Positions 20,119-30,089 of a DNA stretch of 64,000 bases are shown piece by piece; position 1 is the first letter of the stretch, and every line of letters starts with the position of its first letter. Where the stretch lies: positions 4,030,354 to 4,094,353 of the forward strand of contig NZ_NIST01000001.1 in the NCBI RefSeq assembly GCF_002335745.1. Direction: 5' to 3'. The notes beneath the pieces are model-generated. The model was not told the DNA's origin. It did no database searches and was given only the letters and a program-made list of their open reading frames with translations. This DNA is from Evansella halocellulosilytica. GTDB lineage: Bacteria; Bacillota; Bacilli; Bacillales; Salisediminibacteriaceae. The position numbers were made by a program, and so were the translations under genes.

Positions 20119-20817
20119 TTATGAATCCTCCTTTACCGGAGTCATGTAACGAACTCGGTATGTTCTTTCATATGCCGGAATTGTTAAGTAGTTAATTGGC
20201 TGTGATTCAATGTTGAAGTTGTCATATGAAAAATATTCCTTTGATTGAGAGGACATAATGGCATGGTGCAGCTGTTCAGGATCATCAGTTATTACACGAA
20301 CCTTCAACGGAAATTGGGTCATTCGGCTTCCATTAACTAAAGTAACTCCATTTGCTTCACGGATCGCAGAATTTGAAACAATTCTTTGATGACCAATTGC
20401 TATTTCTTCTGCCCCGTTAATATTCAGCTCATTAATTAACATTCGTAGTAAATGCGGTGGGACTGACCGTATTGCACCACCTGAATAATTTTCATCAAAA
20501 TGCGGACTAATTTCTATAACAACACCTGCTCCGCTTTTTTCTGTCAACCCAGCACTTTCACTTAATTCTTCAATCACATCTGAAATAACATCCTCAACAT
20601 TTTCTGACTGTTCTAATTCATTTAAAAGCTCAATCTGTCTATCTATTTCCTCATTTAACTCTTTTTGCCTTTCTTTTTCAACGGTAAGAGCTTGTCTTAA
20701 TTCATTTACATTCCGTGTATCCCGTACTTCTGGCTCTTTCGTAATTTGGAATTGGATGGCGACCATGAACCCTATTATCATCGTGACAATCGTAAATGTA
20801 ATCATTCGATCCTTCAT
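20119..20817 (-). CDS. ylxX: DUF881 protein YlxX
   Basis: 232-residue protein with one N-terminal membrane helix, a coiled coil (about residues 40-75) and an extracytoplasmic DUF881 domain containing GAEEIAIGHQRIV. Function unknown; paired with a DUF881 paralogue next door. Two starts compete: an ATG overlapping the ylxW stop (20826) and the ATG at 20817, which has AAAGGATG at proper spacing and is preferred. Confidence 0.82.
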   Translation of the reverse strand: MKDRMITFTIVTMIIGFMVAIQFQITKEPEVRDTRNVNELRQALTVEKERQKELNEEIDRQIELLNELEQSENVEDVISDVIEELSESAGLTEKSGAGVVIEISPHFDENYSGGAIRSVPPHLLRMLINELNINGAEEIAIGHQRIVSNSAIREANGVTLVNGSRMTQFPLKVRVITDDPEQLHHAIMSSQSKEYFSYDNFNIESQPINYLTIPAYERTYRVRYMTPVKEDS

Positions 20818-20822
20818 AGATG

Positions 20823-21527
20823 TCATCCTTTCTCTGCATAGTACGGATCAAGAACGATATCATTCTTTTTTTCAATCCTTACTTCAATGTTTTCTCCGAC
20901 GAGGAGGTCTTTTACGCCTCCAACCATGTTTAATGACGAGTTTAACGTTTCACTATCACCGATAGCAGTAATTTCAAATGGAGCGTAAGAAGTATGGCCG
21001 TCTACTTCAATGACAGGTCCAATACATTGAATATAAGATTGGTGGTTTATTCGATGACCATTAATCGCAATAGCTTCAGCACCCGTAACAAGAAGCTCGT
21101 CTATCACCATTTGAAGATGCTGTTCGTGAACAATGTAGTTGTTTGGGTTTTCCTCTTCATGTATATAGTCAGAATCATCTAAGGATACAACGATTCCTTC
21201 ACCTTGAACTCCTACTTCACCAGTAATCATTCTTAACCGGTCTAAATCTTCTACTAAGTTAAAATACGTTCGTTCGCGATGAGCGACTTCCTCTTCTATT
21301 TCAGTGATTTGCTGCTGAAGTAACCTCAACTCTTCTGTTAAATTGCGATTTATTTGCTGTTCCATTAAAACTTGATTACGAAGATCATCTTCCATTCTCC
21401 ATTGACTGCTAGACATGTTTGGAGATGAGTCAGTTTGACTGTTCGTAAACTGGTAACTCAGGGCAACGATAAATCCAGTCACTAATAGAACGAAAGCAAA
21501 TATAACGTGACTACCCTTCACCTTCAA
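20823..21527 (-). CDS. ylxW: DUF881 protein YlxW
   Basis: About 234 residues: short basic N-terminus, one membrane helix (VIFAFVLLVTGFIVALSY), a coiled coil (QQINRNLTEELRLLQQQ) and a DUF881 domain with GAEAIAINGHRI. It is a paralogue of YlxX. The start is uncertain: the gene overlaps divIB, and the TTG at 21527 sits nine bases after AGGAGG inside the divIB tail; a GTG at 21521 and upstream ATGs are alternatives. The overlap suggests coupling to divIB. Confidence 0.8.
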   Translation of the reverse strand: MKVKGSHVIFAFVLLVTGFIVALSYQFTNSQTDSSPNMSSSQWRMEDDLRNQVLMEQQINRNLTEELRLLQQQITEIEEEVAHRERTYFNLVEDLDRLRMITGEVGVQGEGIVVSLDDSDYIHEEENPNNYIVHEQHLQMVIDELLVTGAEAIAINGHRINHQSYIQCIGPVIEVDGHTSYAPFEITAIGDSETLNSSLNMVGGVKDLLVGENIEVRIEKKNDIVLDPYYAEKG

Positions 21528-22296
21528 CCTCTTCATCCTCCTCTTCATGGAAACTTTCAAAATATGGGTTCATTCTCATATGCACAATTCCTTCTTCATT
21601 TGGATCTAGCTGCTCAACAACAGAAGGATATGGGGCAATACGTTCAGCAAAATCACGTATCGTTGTACTAACGACAAACCCATCATTCATATAGATCATG
21701 AGCCTTGTCTGATCATTTTCAGTAGGTGTTAAATATATCTCTGACATATGGTAACGTAAGTGATCTTTCACTTTACTCAATTCTTCAGCAAATAAAGTTA
21801 ACAATTGATCTTCATCACTAAAGTCATTTAAGATCGGAGCATCATATGGGAAAGGTGAATGAATGAATGGTTCCGGTAGCGTTTCACCTGTTTCAATAAG
21901 GGGAAGAAACTCATGGCCATCCTTTATGTAAGCAACGATTTCATACTCCTCCACATTAATTGATACTGTATTTGGCCATTGACGCTGAATTGCGGCTTCG
22001 TTAATAAGCGGGTGTTCTTCAACGTTACCGATGACAGTATCCCTGTCTATCGTCCACATATTTACATCATTTAAAAGGGCAGAAGTATCGATAATCCATT
22101 CCTCTTCTGTATAAATGTTTCCATTCACTTCGACTTGTTGTACATTTGAAAATGAAGTTTGAAAGTAAATGACGATCGTCATTAACAAAAAGAAGGTAGA
22201 AACATAAATGATTAGTCTTCTATTTGCTCGTTGTTTGCGTCTTTCTTTTAATGTTGGAATACGTTCTTCTATTTCAACTACTTTTTTATGATTCAT
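21511..22296 (-). CDS. divIB: Divisome protein DivIB (FtsQ)
   Basis: Bitopic division protein that works with FtsL and DivIC in activating septal peptidoglycan synthesis. 261 residues: basic cytoplasmic tail, one membrane helix (RLIIYVSTFFLLMTIVIYF), a POTRA domain (starting FSNVQQVEVNGN) and a beta domain. It ends in a strongly acidic tail (EEEDEEVEGEG) outside the membrane. The ATG at 22296 has GGAGG eight bases upstream; an ATG 15 bases earlier abuts that site. Confidence 0.93.
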   Translation of the reverse strand: MNHKKVVEIEERIPTLKERRKQRANRRLIIYVSTFFLLMTIVIYFQTSFSNVQQVEVNGNIYTEEEWIIDTSALLNDVNMWTIDRDTVIGNVEEHPLINEAAIQRQWPNTVSINVEEYEIVAYIKDGHEFLPLIETGETLPEPFIHSPFPYDAPILNDFSDEDQLLTLFAEELSKVKDHLRYHMSEIYLTPTENDQTRLMIYMNDGFVVSTTIRDFAERIAPYPSVVEQLDPNEEGIVHMRMNPYFESFHEEEDEEVEGEG

Positions 22297-22449
22297 TTCA
22301 TTATCCTCCATTGTATAGCAAAGGAATCAGGGAAAAAATATACATATACTCGCATTTAAAAAAATAGACAAATGACCTGTTTAGCTACAAGGAAGATTCT
22401 AGGTAATAATTCCTATTTTTTTTTTAGAAATTTACCTACTTATAATTTC

Positions 22450-22471
22450 GAAAAGGCAGGTTAGCCCTGCC
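22450..22471 (-). terminator. Intrinsic terminator after murB
   Basis: Minus strand GGCAGG / CCTGCC hairpin with a five-base loop, followed by TTTTC, 26 bases after the murB stop. Confidence 0.75.
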
Positions 22472-22496
22472 CTGCTTAACAGCCTACTATTTGATT

Positions 22497-23405
22497 TTAA
22501 TCGGTAATCCCCACTTGTTCAACCTCTGTTTCCATCTTTACTTCATATTTTTCAAAAATGGTCTTCTGAATGTGCTTAATAAGGTCTATTACATCTTTTG
22601 AAGTTGCATCTCCTTTGTTCACAATAAAGTTAGCATGGACTTCCGATACTTGTGCCCCGCCAATAGAATACCCTTTTAATCCAGACTTTTCTATTAGCTG
22701 ACCAGCATAGTAAGGAAGAGGATTCCGAAACACACTGCCACAGCACGGAAAGTTCCACGGTTGTGTATCTCTACGATAATCTTTATTTTTTTGTAGTTCT
22801 TGTTTGATAGTTTCAGGATCTCCTTCATTTAGTTCGAATTCAGCTTCGACTACAATCCCCTCTTCTGATTGTAGGCGAGAAGTCCGATAGGAAAATGACA
22901 TTTTATCACAATTGATCCATTTAAAAGTCCCATCTGGATATAATATATGAGCACGTATTAAAATGTTTGACATATCTGATCCATGAGCACCAGCGTTCAT
23001 AAAGATTGCCCCACCGACCGTTCCTGGAATACCAGCTGCAAATTCTAATCCGGAAAGTCCTTTTTTACTAATGATCGTGGCAAGCTTGATTAACGAATAG
23101 CCGGCACCTACTCTTAATGTTGTCCCCTGAACTGAGTAATCACTAAGTTTTTCACTAAGTTTAATAACAACACCATTAATCCCTTTGTCTGATATAAGTA
23201 AGTTGGAACCTCTTCCTAAAGGAAACCAAGGAATATTTTCTTTATTTATATATGCTATAGCTTGCTTAAGTGCATCCACAGTATAAGGTTCAAAGAAAAG
23301 TGCCGCAGGTCCGCCAATTTTCCAAGTTGTGTGATTTTTTAACGGCTCCCCTTCAATTACACTACCTTCTAACCGTTCAAAATACTTCTTTATGTTCTCC
23401 ATCAT
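22497..23405 (-). CDS. murB: UDP-N-acetylenolpyruvoylglucosamine reductase
   Basis: FAD-dependent reduction that yields UDP-MurNAc. 302 residues, type II MurB: FAD-binding segment PLGRGSNLLI near residue 62, AGIPGTVGGAIFMNAGAHG in the middle, and the catalytic serine in CCGSVFRNP. ATG-ATG start behind GGAGGTTTT. Upstream lies a 474-base gap where murG is found in relatives, and downstream a terminator, so murB is a single-gene transcription unit here. Confidence 0.96.
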   Translation of the reverse strand: MMENIKKYFERLEGSVIEGEPLKNHTTWKIGGPAALFFEPYTVDALKQAIAYINKENIPWFPLGRGSNLLISDKGINGVVIKLSEKLSDYSVQGTTLRVGAGYSLIKLATIISKKGLSGLEFAAGIPGTVGGAIFMNAGAHGSDMSNILIRAHILYPDGTFKWINCDKMSFSYRTSRLQSEEGIVVEAEFELNEGDPETIKQELQKNKDYRRDTQPWNFPCCGSVFRNPLPYYAGQLIEKSGLKGYSIGGAQVSEVHANFIVNKGDATSKDVIDLIKHIQKTIFEKYEVKMETEVEQVGITD

Positions 23406-23676
23406 AAAACCTCCTTACCGTTTCCATGTAAGACCCTGCGTATATATCAATTCGTTCATTTAATATGGCTGTTATGCATTTTTATTGCTATTACATTTTC
23501 ATAATGGACATTCAAAGCAACCAATAAACATTGTTCCCTTTTTCCACTATGACCTTCATGAACGATTAACTGTTCCTATGTAATCATCACCACTAAATTT
23601 ACCTCACATAATATTATATCTTAAAAATAGTTGTCTTGATGTTACGAATTCATCATTTTTATGAAAAGAAAAATAG

Positions 23677-23708
23677 AGGGTGTCTCAAAAGTATTTTGAG
23701 GACACCCT
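23677..23708 (-). terminator. Terminator-like hairpin after spoVE
   Basis: Minus strand AGGGTGTCCTCAAAA / TTTTGAGACACCCT hairpin followed by CTATTTTTC. Its left half is also the start of the dispersed repeat. Confidence 0.6.
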
Positions 23709-23860
23709 TTCTTTCATTTTATAATCAAATATTCGAAATTGCTATCACCAGAGCATTCACTTCAGGGCACAAGTGCGACATCTACTCGTGCTGCATTTTC
23801 GTTTGCATTCGTTACGTCTTCTTTCCCTTCGGCAATGCTTCAACTTCCTCGTGTTTAAAG
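23686..23860 (+). repeat. Dispersed repeat copy A
   Basis: Shares with 49930-50100 an almost colinear 170-base sequence: TTTTGAGGACA, ATTCGAAAT, then GGGCACAAGTGCGACATCTA, CTCGTGCTGCA, TTCGTTTGCATTCGT and CAACTTCCT. No coding frame is conserved between copies. Confidence 0.8.
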
Positions 23861-23879
23861 AATTTGAACCGTTCAAATG

Positions 23880-24977
23880 TTAACGCATATGCCGGCTAAT
23901 ATTCAGTAGAACGCCGATTGAGGTTAACATTAAGGTTAATGATGACCCCCCGTAACTAAGTAATGGCAAAGTAATTCCTGTAACAGGCATAAGACCGATA
24001 ACAACTCCAATATTAATCATAACTTGAATAGCTATCATCCCGATAATACCTGTGGCCATTAAGCTTCCATATAGATCCGGGGCAAATAAAGCAATTCTTA
24101 AGCCTCTCCACAAAAGGATTGCAAAACACGCAAGGACAAATGCCCCCCCGATAAAGCCAAGCTCCTCTGATAGAATCGCAAAAATAAAATCGGTTTGCGG
24201 TTCAGGAAGATAGAAATATTTTTGCCTGCTCGCCCCAAGACCTAACCCTAAAAACCCTCCAGGGCCAATAGCATATAATGACTGAATAATTTGAAAGCCA
24301 CTCCCTAGAGGGTCCTGCCAAGGGTCAAGAAAAGAAGTAATTCGTTCAAGTCGATACGGCGCTGATATAATTAGTCCAACTAAGCCGACAACACCAATCA
24401 TTCCTAAGTATACAAAATGACTTATTTGTGCCCCGGCAATAAAGATCATAACCACACATGTTAATACCATGACTGCACCAGTCCCTAAGTCTGGCTGAAG
24501 CATAATCAAAGCAAAAGCAAGCATGACAAGTCCTAGTGTCGGAAAAAGCCCTTTCTTCCACGTCGTCACATACTTTTGTTTATCTGATAAATACTTGGCT
24601 AGAAAAAAGATCATCGCAATTTTCATAAACTCTGAAGGCTGAATCGAAAATGCGCCTACCCCTAACCAACTTTGAGCACCGCCTCTAACGAGCCCAACTC
24701 CAGGTATTAATACTAAAATTAGCAAGCCGAAACAGATGATCAAAAAAATCTTAGCCATTTCACGCCAGTTCCAATAATCAATATTCATCATAAAAAACAT
24801 AGCGATGAGTCCTAGACCAGCAAAAAACAATTGACGTTTCAGGAAAAAGAAAGAATCATCGAATCTATAATCGGCCCATACTGCACTAGCACTAAAAACC
24901 ATGATTAATCCAACAATTAATAAGCTTACTGTTGCTCCTATTAACAATAAATCTGGAGCTGACCTAACTTTAGGCAA
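23880..24977 (-). CDS. spoVE: SEDS-family peptidoglycan polymerase SpoVE
   Basis: Membrane glycosyltransferase of the FtsW/RodA/SpoVE group, here closest by eye to SpoVE, which with SpoVD builds spore cortex. 365 residues, ten membrane helices, with SASAVWADY, GVGAFSIQPSEFMK, and the PVTGITLPLLSYGGSS signature. Translation starts at TTG (24977), seven bases after GGAGGTG; the longer open frame reaches into murD and lacks a ribosome site. Position between murD and murB agrees with spoVE. Whether it also serves as vegetative FtsW cannot be told here. Confidence 0.93.
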   Translation of the reverse strand: MPKVRSAPDLLLIGATVSLLIVGLIMVFSASAVWADYRFDDSFFFLKRQLFFAGLGLIAMFFMMNIDYWNWREMAKIFLIICFGLLILVLIPGVGLVRGGAQSWLGVGAFSIQPSEFMKIAMIFFLAKYLSDKQKYVTTWKKGLFPTLGLVMLAFALIMLQPDLGTGAVMVLTCVVMIFIAGAQISHFVYLGMIGVVGLVGLIISAPYRLERITSFLDPWQDPLGSGFQIIQSLYAIGPGGFLGLGLGASRQKYFYLPEPQTDFIFAILSEELGFIGGAFVLACFAILLWRGLRIALFAPDLYGSLMATGIIGMIAIQVMINIGVVIGLMPVTGITLPLLSYGGSSLTLMLTSIGVLLNISRHMR

Positions 24978-25048
24978 TAGAGTGCACCTCCGATTTTGGA
25001 CAGAATCTCTATTACCTATTTTTATGTCCGAGTTGGACAAACATGACT

Positions 25049-26410
25049 TTATTGTATAATCTTTTCTACAGCTTCTATGAAACACTCTCCGCGCTGCTCA
25101 AATGTTTTGAATTGATCCCATGATGCACAAGCAGGTGATAATAAAATAACATCGCCCGACTCAGAACATTGATATGCTGTTTCGACTGCTTCATTGAGAT
25201 GCGACGTTTTCTCAACCTTAGTAACCCCTGCTTGCTTTGCCGTTTCTGCTATCATGTCTGCTGTTTCTCCGTACGTCACAACTGCTTTTACGCGCTTCTT
25301 AAAATATGGAATTAAATCATCAAATGACACACCACGATCTAACCCGCCGGCAATTAATACGACTGGCTGTTCAAATGCTTTTAAAGAAGTAATCGTTGCA
25401 GGAATGTTCGTTGCTTTTGAATTGTTATAAAATAATCTCCCATTAAAGGAATCGACAAATTGTAACCGGTGTTTTACACCACTAAATGTTTTAAGGGTAT
25501 GGATGATTTGTTCTTTTGACCCTCCTGCCAATACTGCAGCAGCAGTAGCAGCTAGTGCATTCGCAATGTTATGTTCACCAGGAAGAGACATTTCTTCTTT
25601 ATGAATGAATCTATCTCCGAAGATGACAAGCCAGCCATCACGATCTAAGTATGCACCATTCTCTATACGTTGTGTAAGAGAAAATGGGATTTTTTTTGCT
25701 TGTCCACTTTTAACGATGTGAACTACTTGGTTATCATCTGCGTTATAAATAAGATAATCCTCAGACGTTTGATTTTCCATAATTCGGCTTTTTGCTTCTT
25801 GATAGTTTTCAAACGAACCGTGGTAATCAATATGGGCTTCCACGATATTTAAAATCATCGCGATATAAGGTTTAAACGTTTCAACACCCATTAATTGAAA
25901 ACTTGACAGCTCAGTAACGAGTACATCATCCTCAGTTGCATGTTCCGCAACTTCACAAGCAACATCTCCGATATTTCCTGCAATTAAAGGGCTTTTCTTT
26001 CCTCCATTAAGCATTTCATATAAATAGGTAGTTGTTGTCGTTTTACCGTTTGAACCAGTAATTCCGATTATTTCTGCTTCACTAATTTGCGAAGCGAGCT
26101 CTATTTCTGTAATAACAGGAACCTTTTGTTGTAATGCTTTTTCAATTAGTGGATTCGAATACGGAATCCCCGGGTTCTTAACGACATAATCGATTTGCTC
26201 ATGAATTAACTGTAATGGGTGTGAGCCACAAATGACTTCTGCCCCCATTTCCTCTAATTGTTGTGCTTGTTTATTTTCTTCTAATGGGAGACGGTCATTA
26301 ACCGTCACATTCGCCCCAAGCTTTAAAAGCAGCTTAGCCGCAGCTGTTCCACTTTTTGCAAGCCCTAGCACGAGTACATGTTTACCTTGAAAACGAGTTG
26401 TTTCTTTCAT
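25049..26410 (-). CDS. murD: UDP-N-acetylmuramoyl-L-alanine--D-glutamate ligase
   Basis: ATP-dependent addition of D-glutamate to UDP-MurNAc-L-Ala. 453 residues: N-terminal Rossmann domain binding UDP, P-loop GITGSNGKTTTT at residues 116-127, central-domain EAHIDYHGS and NNSKATN, and a C-terminal domain with GGLDRGVSFDDL. One base separates it from mraY. Confidence 0.98.
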   Translation of the reverse strand: MKETTRFQGKHVLVLGLAKSGTAAAKLLLKLGANVTVNDRLPLEENKQAQQLEEMGAEVICGSHPLQLIHEQIDYVVKNPGIPYSNPLIEKALQQKVPVITEIELASQISEAEIIGITGSNGKTTTTTYLYEMLNGGKKSPLIAGNIGDVACEVAEHATEDDVLVTELSSFQLMGVETFKPYIAMILNIVEAHIDYHGSFENYQEAKSRIMENQTSEDYLIYNADDNQVVHIVKSGQAKKIPFSLTQRIENGAYLDRDGWLVIFGDRFIHKEEMSLPGEHNIANALAATAAAVLAGGSKEQIIHTLKTFSGVKHRLQFVDSFNGRLFYNNSKATNIPATITSLKAFEQPVVLIAGGLDRGVSFDDLIPYFKKRVKAVVTYGETADMIAETAKQAGVTKVEKTSHLNEAVETAYQCSESGDVILLSPACASWDQFKTFEQRGECFIEAVEKIIQ

Positions 26411-27385
26411 TTATAACCACACCTCAATATAAACTCCAATGATGGCAAATAAGAAGCCGACAAGCCAAAATGTAACGACTACTCTCCATTCACTCCACCC
26501 CGATAACTCATAATGGTGGTGTAATGGGCTCATCTTAAAAATCCGTTTTCCTGTTGTTTTAAAAGAAACAACTTGAATGATGACTGATAATGTTTCGATA
26601 ACAAATACACCGCCAATAATAACGAGGAGTAATTCCATTTTCGTTAAAATTGCGATTAACCCGATTGCTCCACCTAGTGCTAGAGAGCCCGTGTCACCCA
26701 TAAATACTTTAGCTGGATGTGCATTAAATACTAAAAAGCCAAGTACTGCTCCAACAACTGCAATAGAGAAAAGCGAAACAGAATACATCGATAATGAATA
26801 TGCAATAATAGCAAATGCACCAAATGCAATCGCTGAAGTACCAGCAACAAGACCATCTAATCCATCAGTTAAGTTCACAGCATTAGAAGCACCGACTAAA
26901 ATAATAATCATAAGTGGGAAATAAAGCCAACCTAATTCAACAGACAAGTTCGTTCCGGGAACGGTTATGTCAGTCGGTAATCCGTGCTGGACTAAAACGA
27001 AATATACAATAGTTGAAATAAACACTTGGCCGAGAAACTTTTGTTTTGATGTTAGTCCTAAATTACGTTTTTTGACAACCTTGATAAAATCATCTAAAAA
27101 TCCTAGTAATCCAAATCCAAGTGTAACGAAGATAAGCATCCAAATTTCAACATTAATGGAATGGAATTGTCCTGCTAATATTAATGTCGAGGCTACAATT
27201 GATAGGACGATCATAATTCCACCCATTGTTGGTGTTCCTGTTTTTTTCTGATGTGATTTCGGACCTTCATCCCTAATACTTTGACCAAACTTCAACCTTC
27301 TTAAAAATGGGATAAAAATGGGTGATAAAAGCACCGTAATTAAAAATGATAAAATTAATGTAAATAATAATCCTTGTTCCAGCAT
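26411..27385 (-). CDS. mraY: Phospho-N-acetylmuramoyl-pentapeptide transferase
   Basis: Makes lipid I in the cytoplasmic membrane. 324 residues, ten membrane helices; catalytic aspartates in FLDDFIK and NLTDGLDGL, and the metal-binding loop [15 protein letters not shown] at 27385 behind GGAGTT. A 232-base gap separates it from the MurF-like gene upstream, and it runs tightly into murD. Confidence 0.98.
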   Translation of the reverse strand: MLEQGLLFTLILSFLITVLLSPIFIPFLRRLKFGQSIRDEGPKSHQKKTGTPTMGGIMIVLSIVASTLILAGQFHSINVEIWMLIFVTLGFGLLGFLDDFIKVVKKRNLGLTSKQKFLGQVFISTIVYFVLVQHGLPTDITVPGTNLSVELGWLYFPLMIIILVGASNAVNLTDGLDGLVAGTSAIAFGAFAIIAYSLSMYSVSLFSIAVVGAVLGFLVFNAHPAKVFMGDTGSLALGGAIGLIAILTKMELLLVIIGGVFVIETLSVIIQVVSFKTTGKRIFKMSPLHHHYELSGWSEWRVVVTFWLVGFLFAIIGVYIEVWL

Positions 27386-27617
27386 AATTTTTGGAACTCC
27401 TTTCTAACAACAACTCAATTCTTTGATGTATTTATTCATTTACTGTCGAGCAGTTTTTATAAAACTGTATGTTTGTTTTGACATATGAAGCTTACATTCT
27501 TTGAAAAAGTGATTCATGGGTTATATATAATGGCTTATTTTTATTTTATCGCCTTCCGTCCTATTTAATGCCTCTGCATTCCAAAAAAGGAAAGTTTACC
27601 GCTTATTAAAAAGAGTG

Positions 27618-28565
27618 TCAATTGACTTTTTCTCTATACTCTTTTAATGTCTCTGCAATTTTTTCAGGCATTACACCTAGGTGAACGGAAAGCGCAATAG
27701 CAAAGACGGCATTTTTCACGAGCGGTTCTGAAACTAATGGAAGGGTAAAAGTCATCCTTACACCTGATAATGTGAAGTTTACCTCTGTCTGGCTTTTAAC
27801 GACATGATCAATATGAAACAAAGAATCTTTATGAAAGCCACAATAGAGAGGGTCTGCTCTCCAATCTCTTCTTAATAAAGGCTCGTCTCCGTCAAGGATT
27901 AAAACTGAACTTGCTTTCATGGCACTTTCAACTTCAATCGCAAAATCAATTTCCGAAGCCTGTGAACGAACTGATTCCTTGTTTTGATTACTAGTGATGA
28001 TCAAGTAGTTCGGAACGATAATTTGCTTAAGCAATTGGATGTCGACCTTGGTTTCAACTGGTAATTCGAATACGAATGCATCTGCTTCCCTTGACATATT
28101 TAAAGCAGCTAATGAAATATCTTCATATCCTTGAAGAACCTCGGTTGTTTGATGAACATGAAATTGTTTTGTCAAAATCGATGTAACGATATCTTTTGTC
28201 ATCCTCTTTCCGTCGCTACTTGTAACGCAGATCACAATCGGGTCAATTTCTTTTAAGTACATGTTTGATAATTCATGTAAAGCTTTCGATGTATTTTCTA
28301 CGAGAAATAAAGGGAATGTATTAGGAACGGTTTCAGGGATAGGCTTATTTTGCTGCCATAGAGCCGCACTCGCTCCTCCTTCAATAGCAGCCTCCAAAAA
28401 CCGGTGGCCATCAAACGTCTCCGTCTCTAACGGAATATATAAATGGCCTTTCTGAATACTATCACTATGAACACTTGCTCCTTGTGCAATAAACGTAAGG
28501 GGAACATCGCCTGCTGTCGTTAAAGATACTGATTTTAATAAGTGTAAATCAATCGTTGACAACAT
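27618..28565 (-). CDS. Truncated MurF-like protein with broken P-loop
   Basis: 315 residues. Residues 25-110 align with the MurF N-terminal domain (IQKGHLYIPLETETFDGHRF), and the central Mur-ligase domain follows. The ATP loop, normally VTGSNGKTTT, reads VTSSDGKRMT at residues 114-123: the glycine, asparagine and both threonines after Lys are changed. The region matching the conserved NIGESH is also lost (ITSNQNKES). The protein ends where the C-terminal ligase domain should begin; true MurF is about 450 residues. The frame is intact, with GAGGAGG nine bases before the ATG at 28565, one base from the murE stop region. Probably not a ligase; a regulatory or structural role is speculation. Confidence 0.85.
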   Translation of the reverse strand: MLSTIDLHLLKSVSLTTAGDVPLTFIAQGASVHSDSIQKGHLYIPLETETFDGHRFLEAAIEGGASAALWQQNKPIPETVPNTFPLFLVENTSKALHELSNMYLKEIDPIVICVTSSDGKRMTKDIVTSILTKQFHVHQTTEVLQGYEDISLAALNMSREADAFVFELPVETKVDIQLLKQIIVPNYLIITSNQNKESVRSQASEIDFAIEVESAMKASSVLILDGDEPLLRRDWRADPLYCGFHKDSLFHIDHVVKSQTEVNFTLSGVRMTFTLPLVSEPLVKNAVFAIALSVHLGVMPEKIAETLKEYREKVN

Positions 28566-28566
28566 C

Positions 28567-30030
28567 TTATTTTGCCTCCTCGGCTGCCTTTTTCGCAATA
28601 ACTCGATCATCAAAATGATAGTTCGTCGTTCCAATTGTTTGATACGTTTCATGTCCTTTCCCGGCAATCAAGATAACTTCATCTCGCTGTGCTGATTGTA
28701 CAGCTGTTTCAATAGCTGATTTCCGGTTTTCAATGACTTTATAATCCGTCCCTTTCATACCTGTTTCCATATCTTCTAAGATTTTCAGTGGATCCTCCGT
28801 TCGTGGGTTATCCGAAGTTAAATAGACGAAGTCAGCCAATTGCTCAGCAACTGCAGCCATCTTAGGACGTTTTGTTTTATCACGGTCACCGCCACATCCG
28901 ACAACAACAGTCACTTTACCTTTTGCAAACTCTCTAATCGTCTCTAACACATTTTTTAAGCTGTCAGGAGTGTGGGCATAGTCGACAATGACATGGTATG
29001 GGCTATTCATTTCCACTCGCTCAAATCGACCAGACACACCTTTCACTTCTTCTAAACTCGTACAGATGCTTTCCAAGCTTATACCGGAAGCATACGCAGC
29101 AGCTAATGCGGCTAGTGCATTATAAACAGAAAAGGTCCCGGCCATCTTTAAACGAACAGGCATTGAATGTTCACCAATGTTTACGTGAAAATCGGTTCCT
29201 GTTTCATGTACATTGATATTTGTCGCCTTGACGTCAGCATCTGAATGGATTCCATATGTTAAAACTGGTACAGCTGTCATCATTTTAATACGCTCAGAAG
29301 CTTCATCATCATTATTAATAACAGCCATTTTATATTTGTTCTGGTCATAGGCATTTCCTAATTGGGCAAATAACAGCCCTTTTGCGTAACCGTAACGCTC
29401 CATCGTTCCGTGAAAATCTAAATGATCTTGCGACAAATTTGTAAACACTGCAATATTAAATTCACAACCGTGAACTCTTCCTTGTTCTAGTGCATGTGAA
29501 GAGACTTCCATTGTTATCGTATCTACCCCTTCACGAACCATGTTCGCAAACTCCTTTTGTAAAACGAGTGATTCAGGAGTTGTATTTTTAACCGGCACTT
29601 CTTTCTCGGCGTACCTCATATACATCGTACCGATCATACCGATATTTTTTTGTGCATCCGTTAAAATTTTTTCGATTAAATGAGTCGTTGTCGTTTTACC
29701 ATTTGTACCAGTGACACCGATCATGTGTAAATTCTTCGTCGGATATTCATAATAAGCCGCTGATACGATTGCCATTGCACGCTTTGAATCTTTTACTATT
29801 ACAACAGGAATGTCGACATCCAATGGTTTCTCAGCAACTAGTGCAACTGCACCATTTGAAATGGCTTGCTCAGCATAATCATGCCCATCAACTGTATAAC
29901 CTGGGACACAAAAGAAAAGACTTCCTTCTGTGACTTCACGCGAGTCCATGTGGAGGTCTTGAATGAATGGATTACTCTCATTTGGTAGAGAATATGCTGG
30001 CAATAATGCTACTAAATCATGTAAATACAT
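28567..30030 (-). CDS. murE: UDP-MurNAc-tripeptide synthetase (meso-DAP adding)
   Basis: Adds the third stem-peptide residue. 487 residues; P-loop GVTGTNGKTT at residues 105-114, VDYAHTPDSL in the central domain, and the DNPRTEDP motif in the C-terminal domain that marks specificity for meso-diaminopimelate. The ATG at 30030 has AAGGAG at good spacing; a GTG two codons earlier is too close. It is followed directly by the MurF-like gene. Confidence 0.97.
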   Translation of the reverse strand: MYLHDLVALLPAYSLPNESNPFIQDLHMDSREVTEGSLFFCVPGYTVDGHDYAEQAISNGAVALVAEKPLDVDIPVVIVKDSKRAMAIVSAAYYEYPTKNLHMIGVTGTNGKTTTTHLIEKILTDAQKNIGMIGTMYMRYAEKEVPVKNTTPESLVLQKEFANMVREGVDTITMEVSSHALEQGRVHGCEFNIAVFTNLSQDHLDFHGTMERYGYAKGLLFAQLGNAYDQNKYKMAVINNDDEASERIKMMTAVPVLTYGIHSDADVKATNINVHETGTDFHVNIGEHSMPVRLKMAGTFSVYNALAALAAAYASGISLESICTSLEEVKGVSGRFERVEMNSPYHVIVDYAHTPDSLKNVLETIREFAKGKVTVVVGCGGDRDKTKRPKMAAVAEQLADFVYLTSDNPRTEDPLKILEDMETGMKGTDYKVIENRKSAIETAVQSAQRDEVILIAGKGHETYQTIGTTNYHFDDRVIAKKAAEEAK

Positions 30031-30089
30031 TGTCACTACTCCTTCAATCTCGTTATCAATTCTTCATATTCAACGATTTCTATACTGTA

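Larger units (their letters stand above)
23406..23879. other. 474-base gap between spoVE and murB; no murG
   Basis: No coding frame is supported. It contains a terminator-like hairpin (23677-23708) and one copy of the window's dispersed repeat (about 23686-23860). In Bacillus subtilis this position carries murG. Confidence 0.75.
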
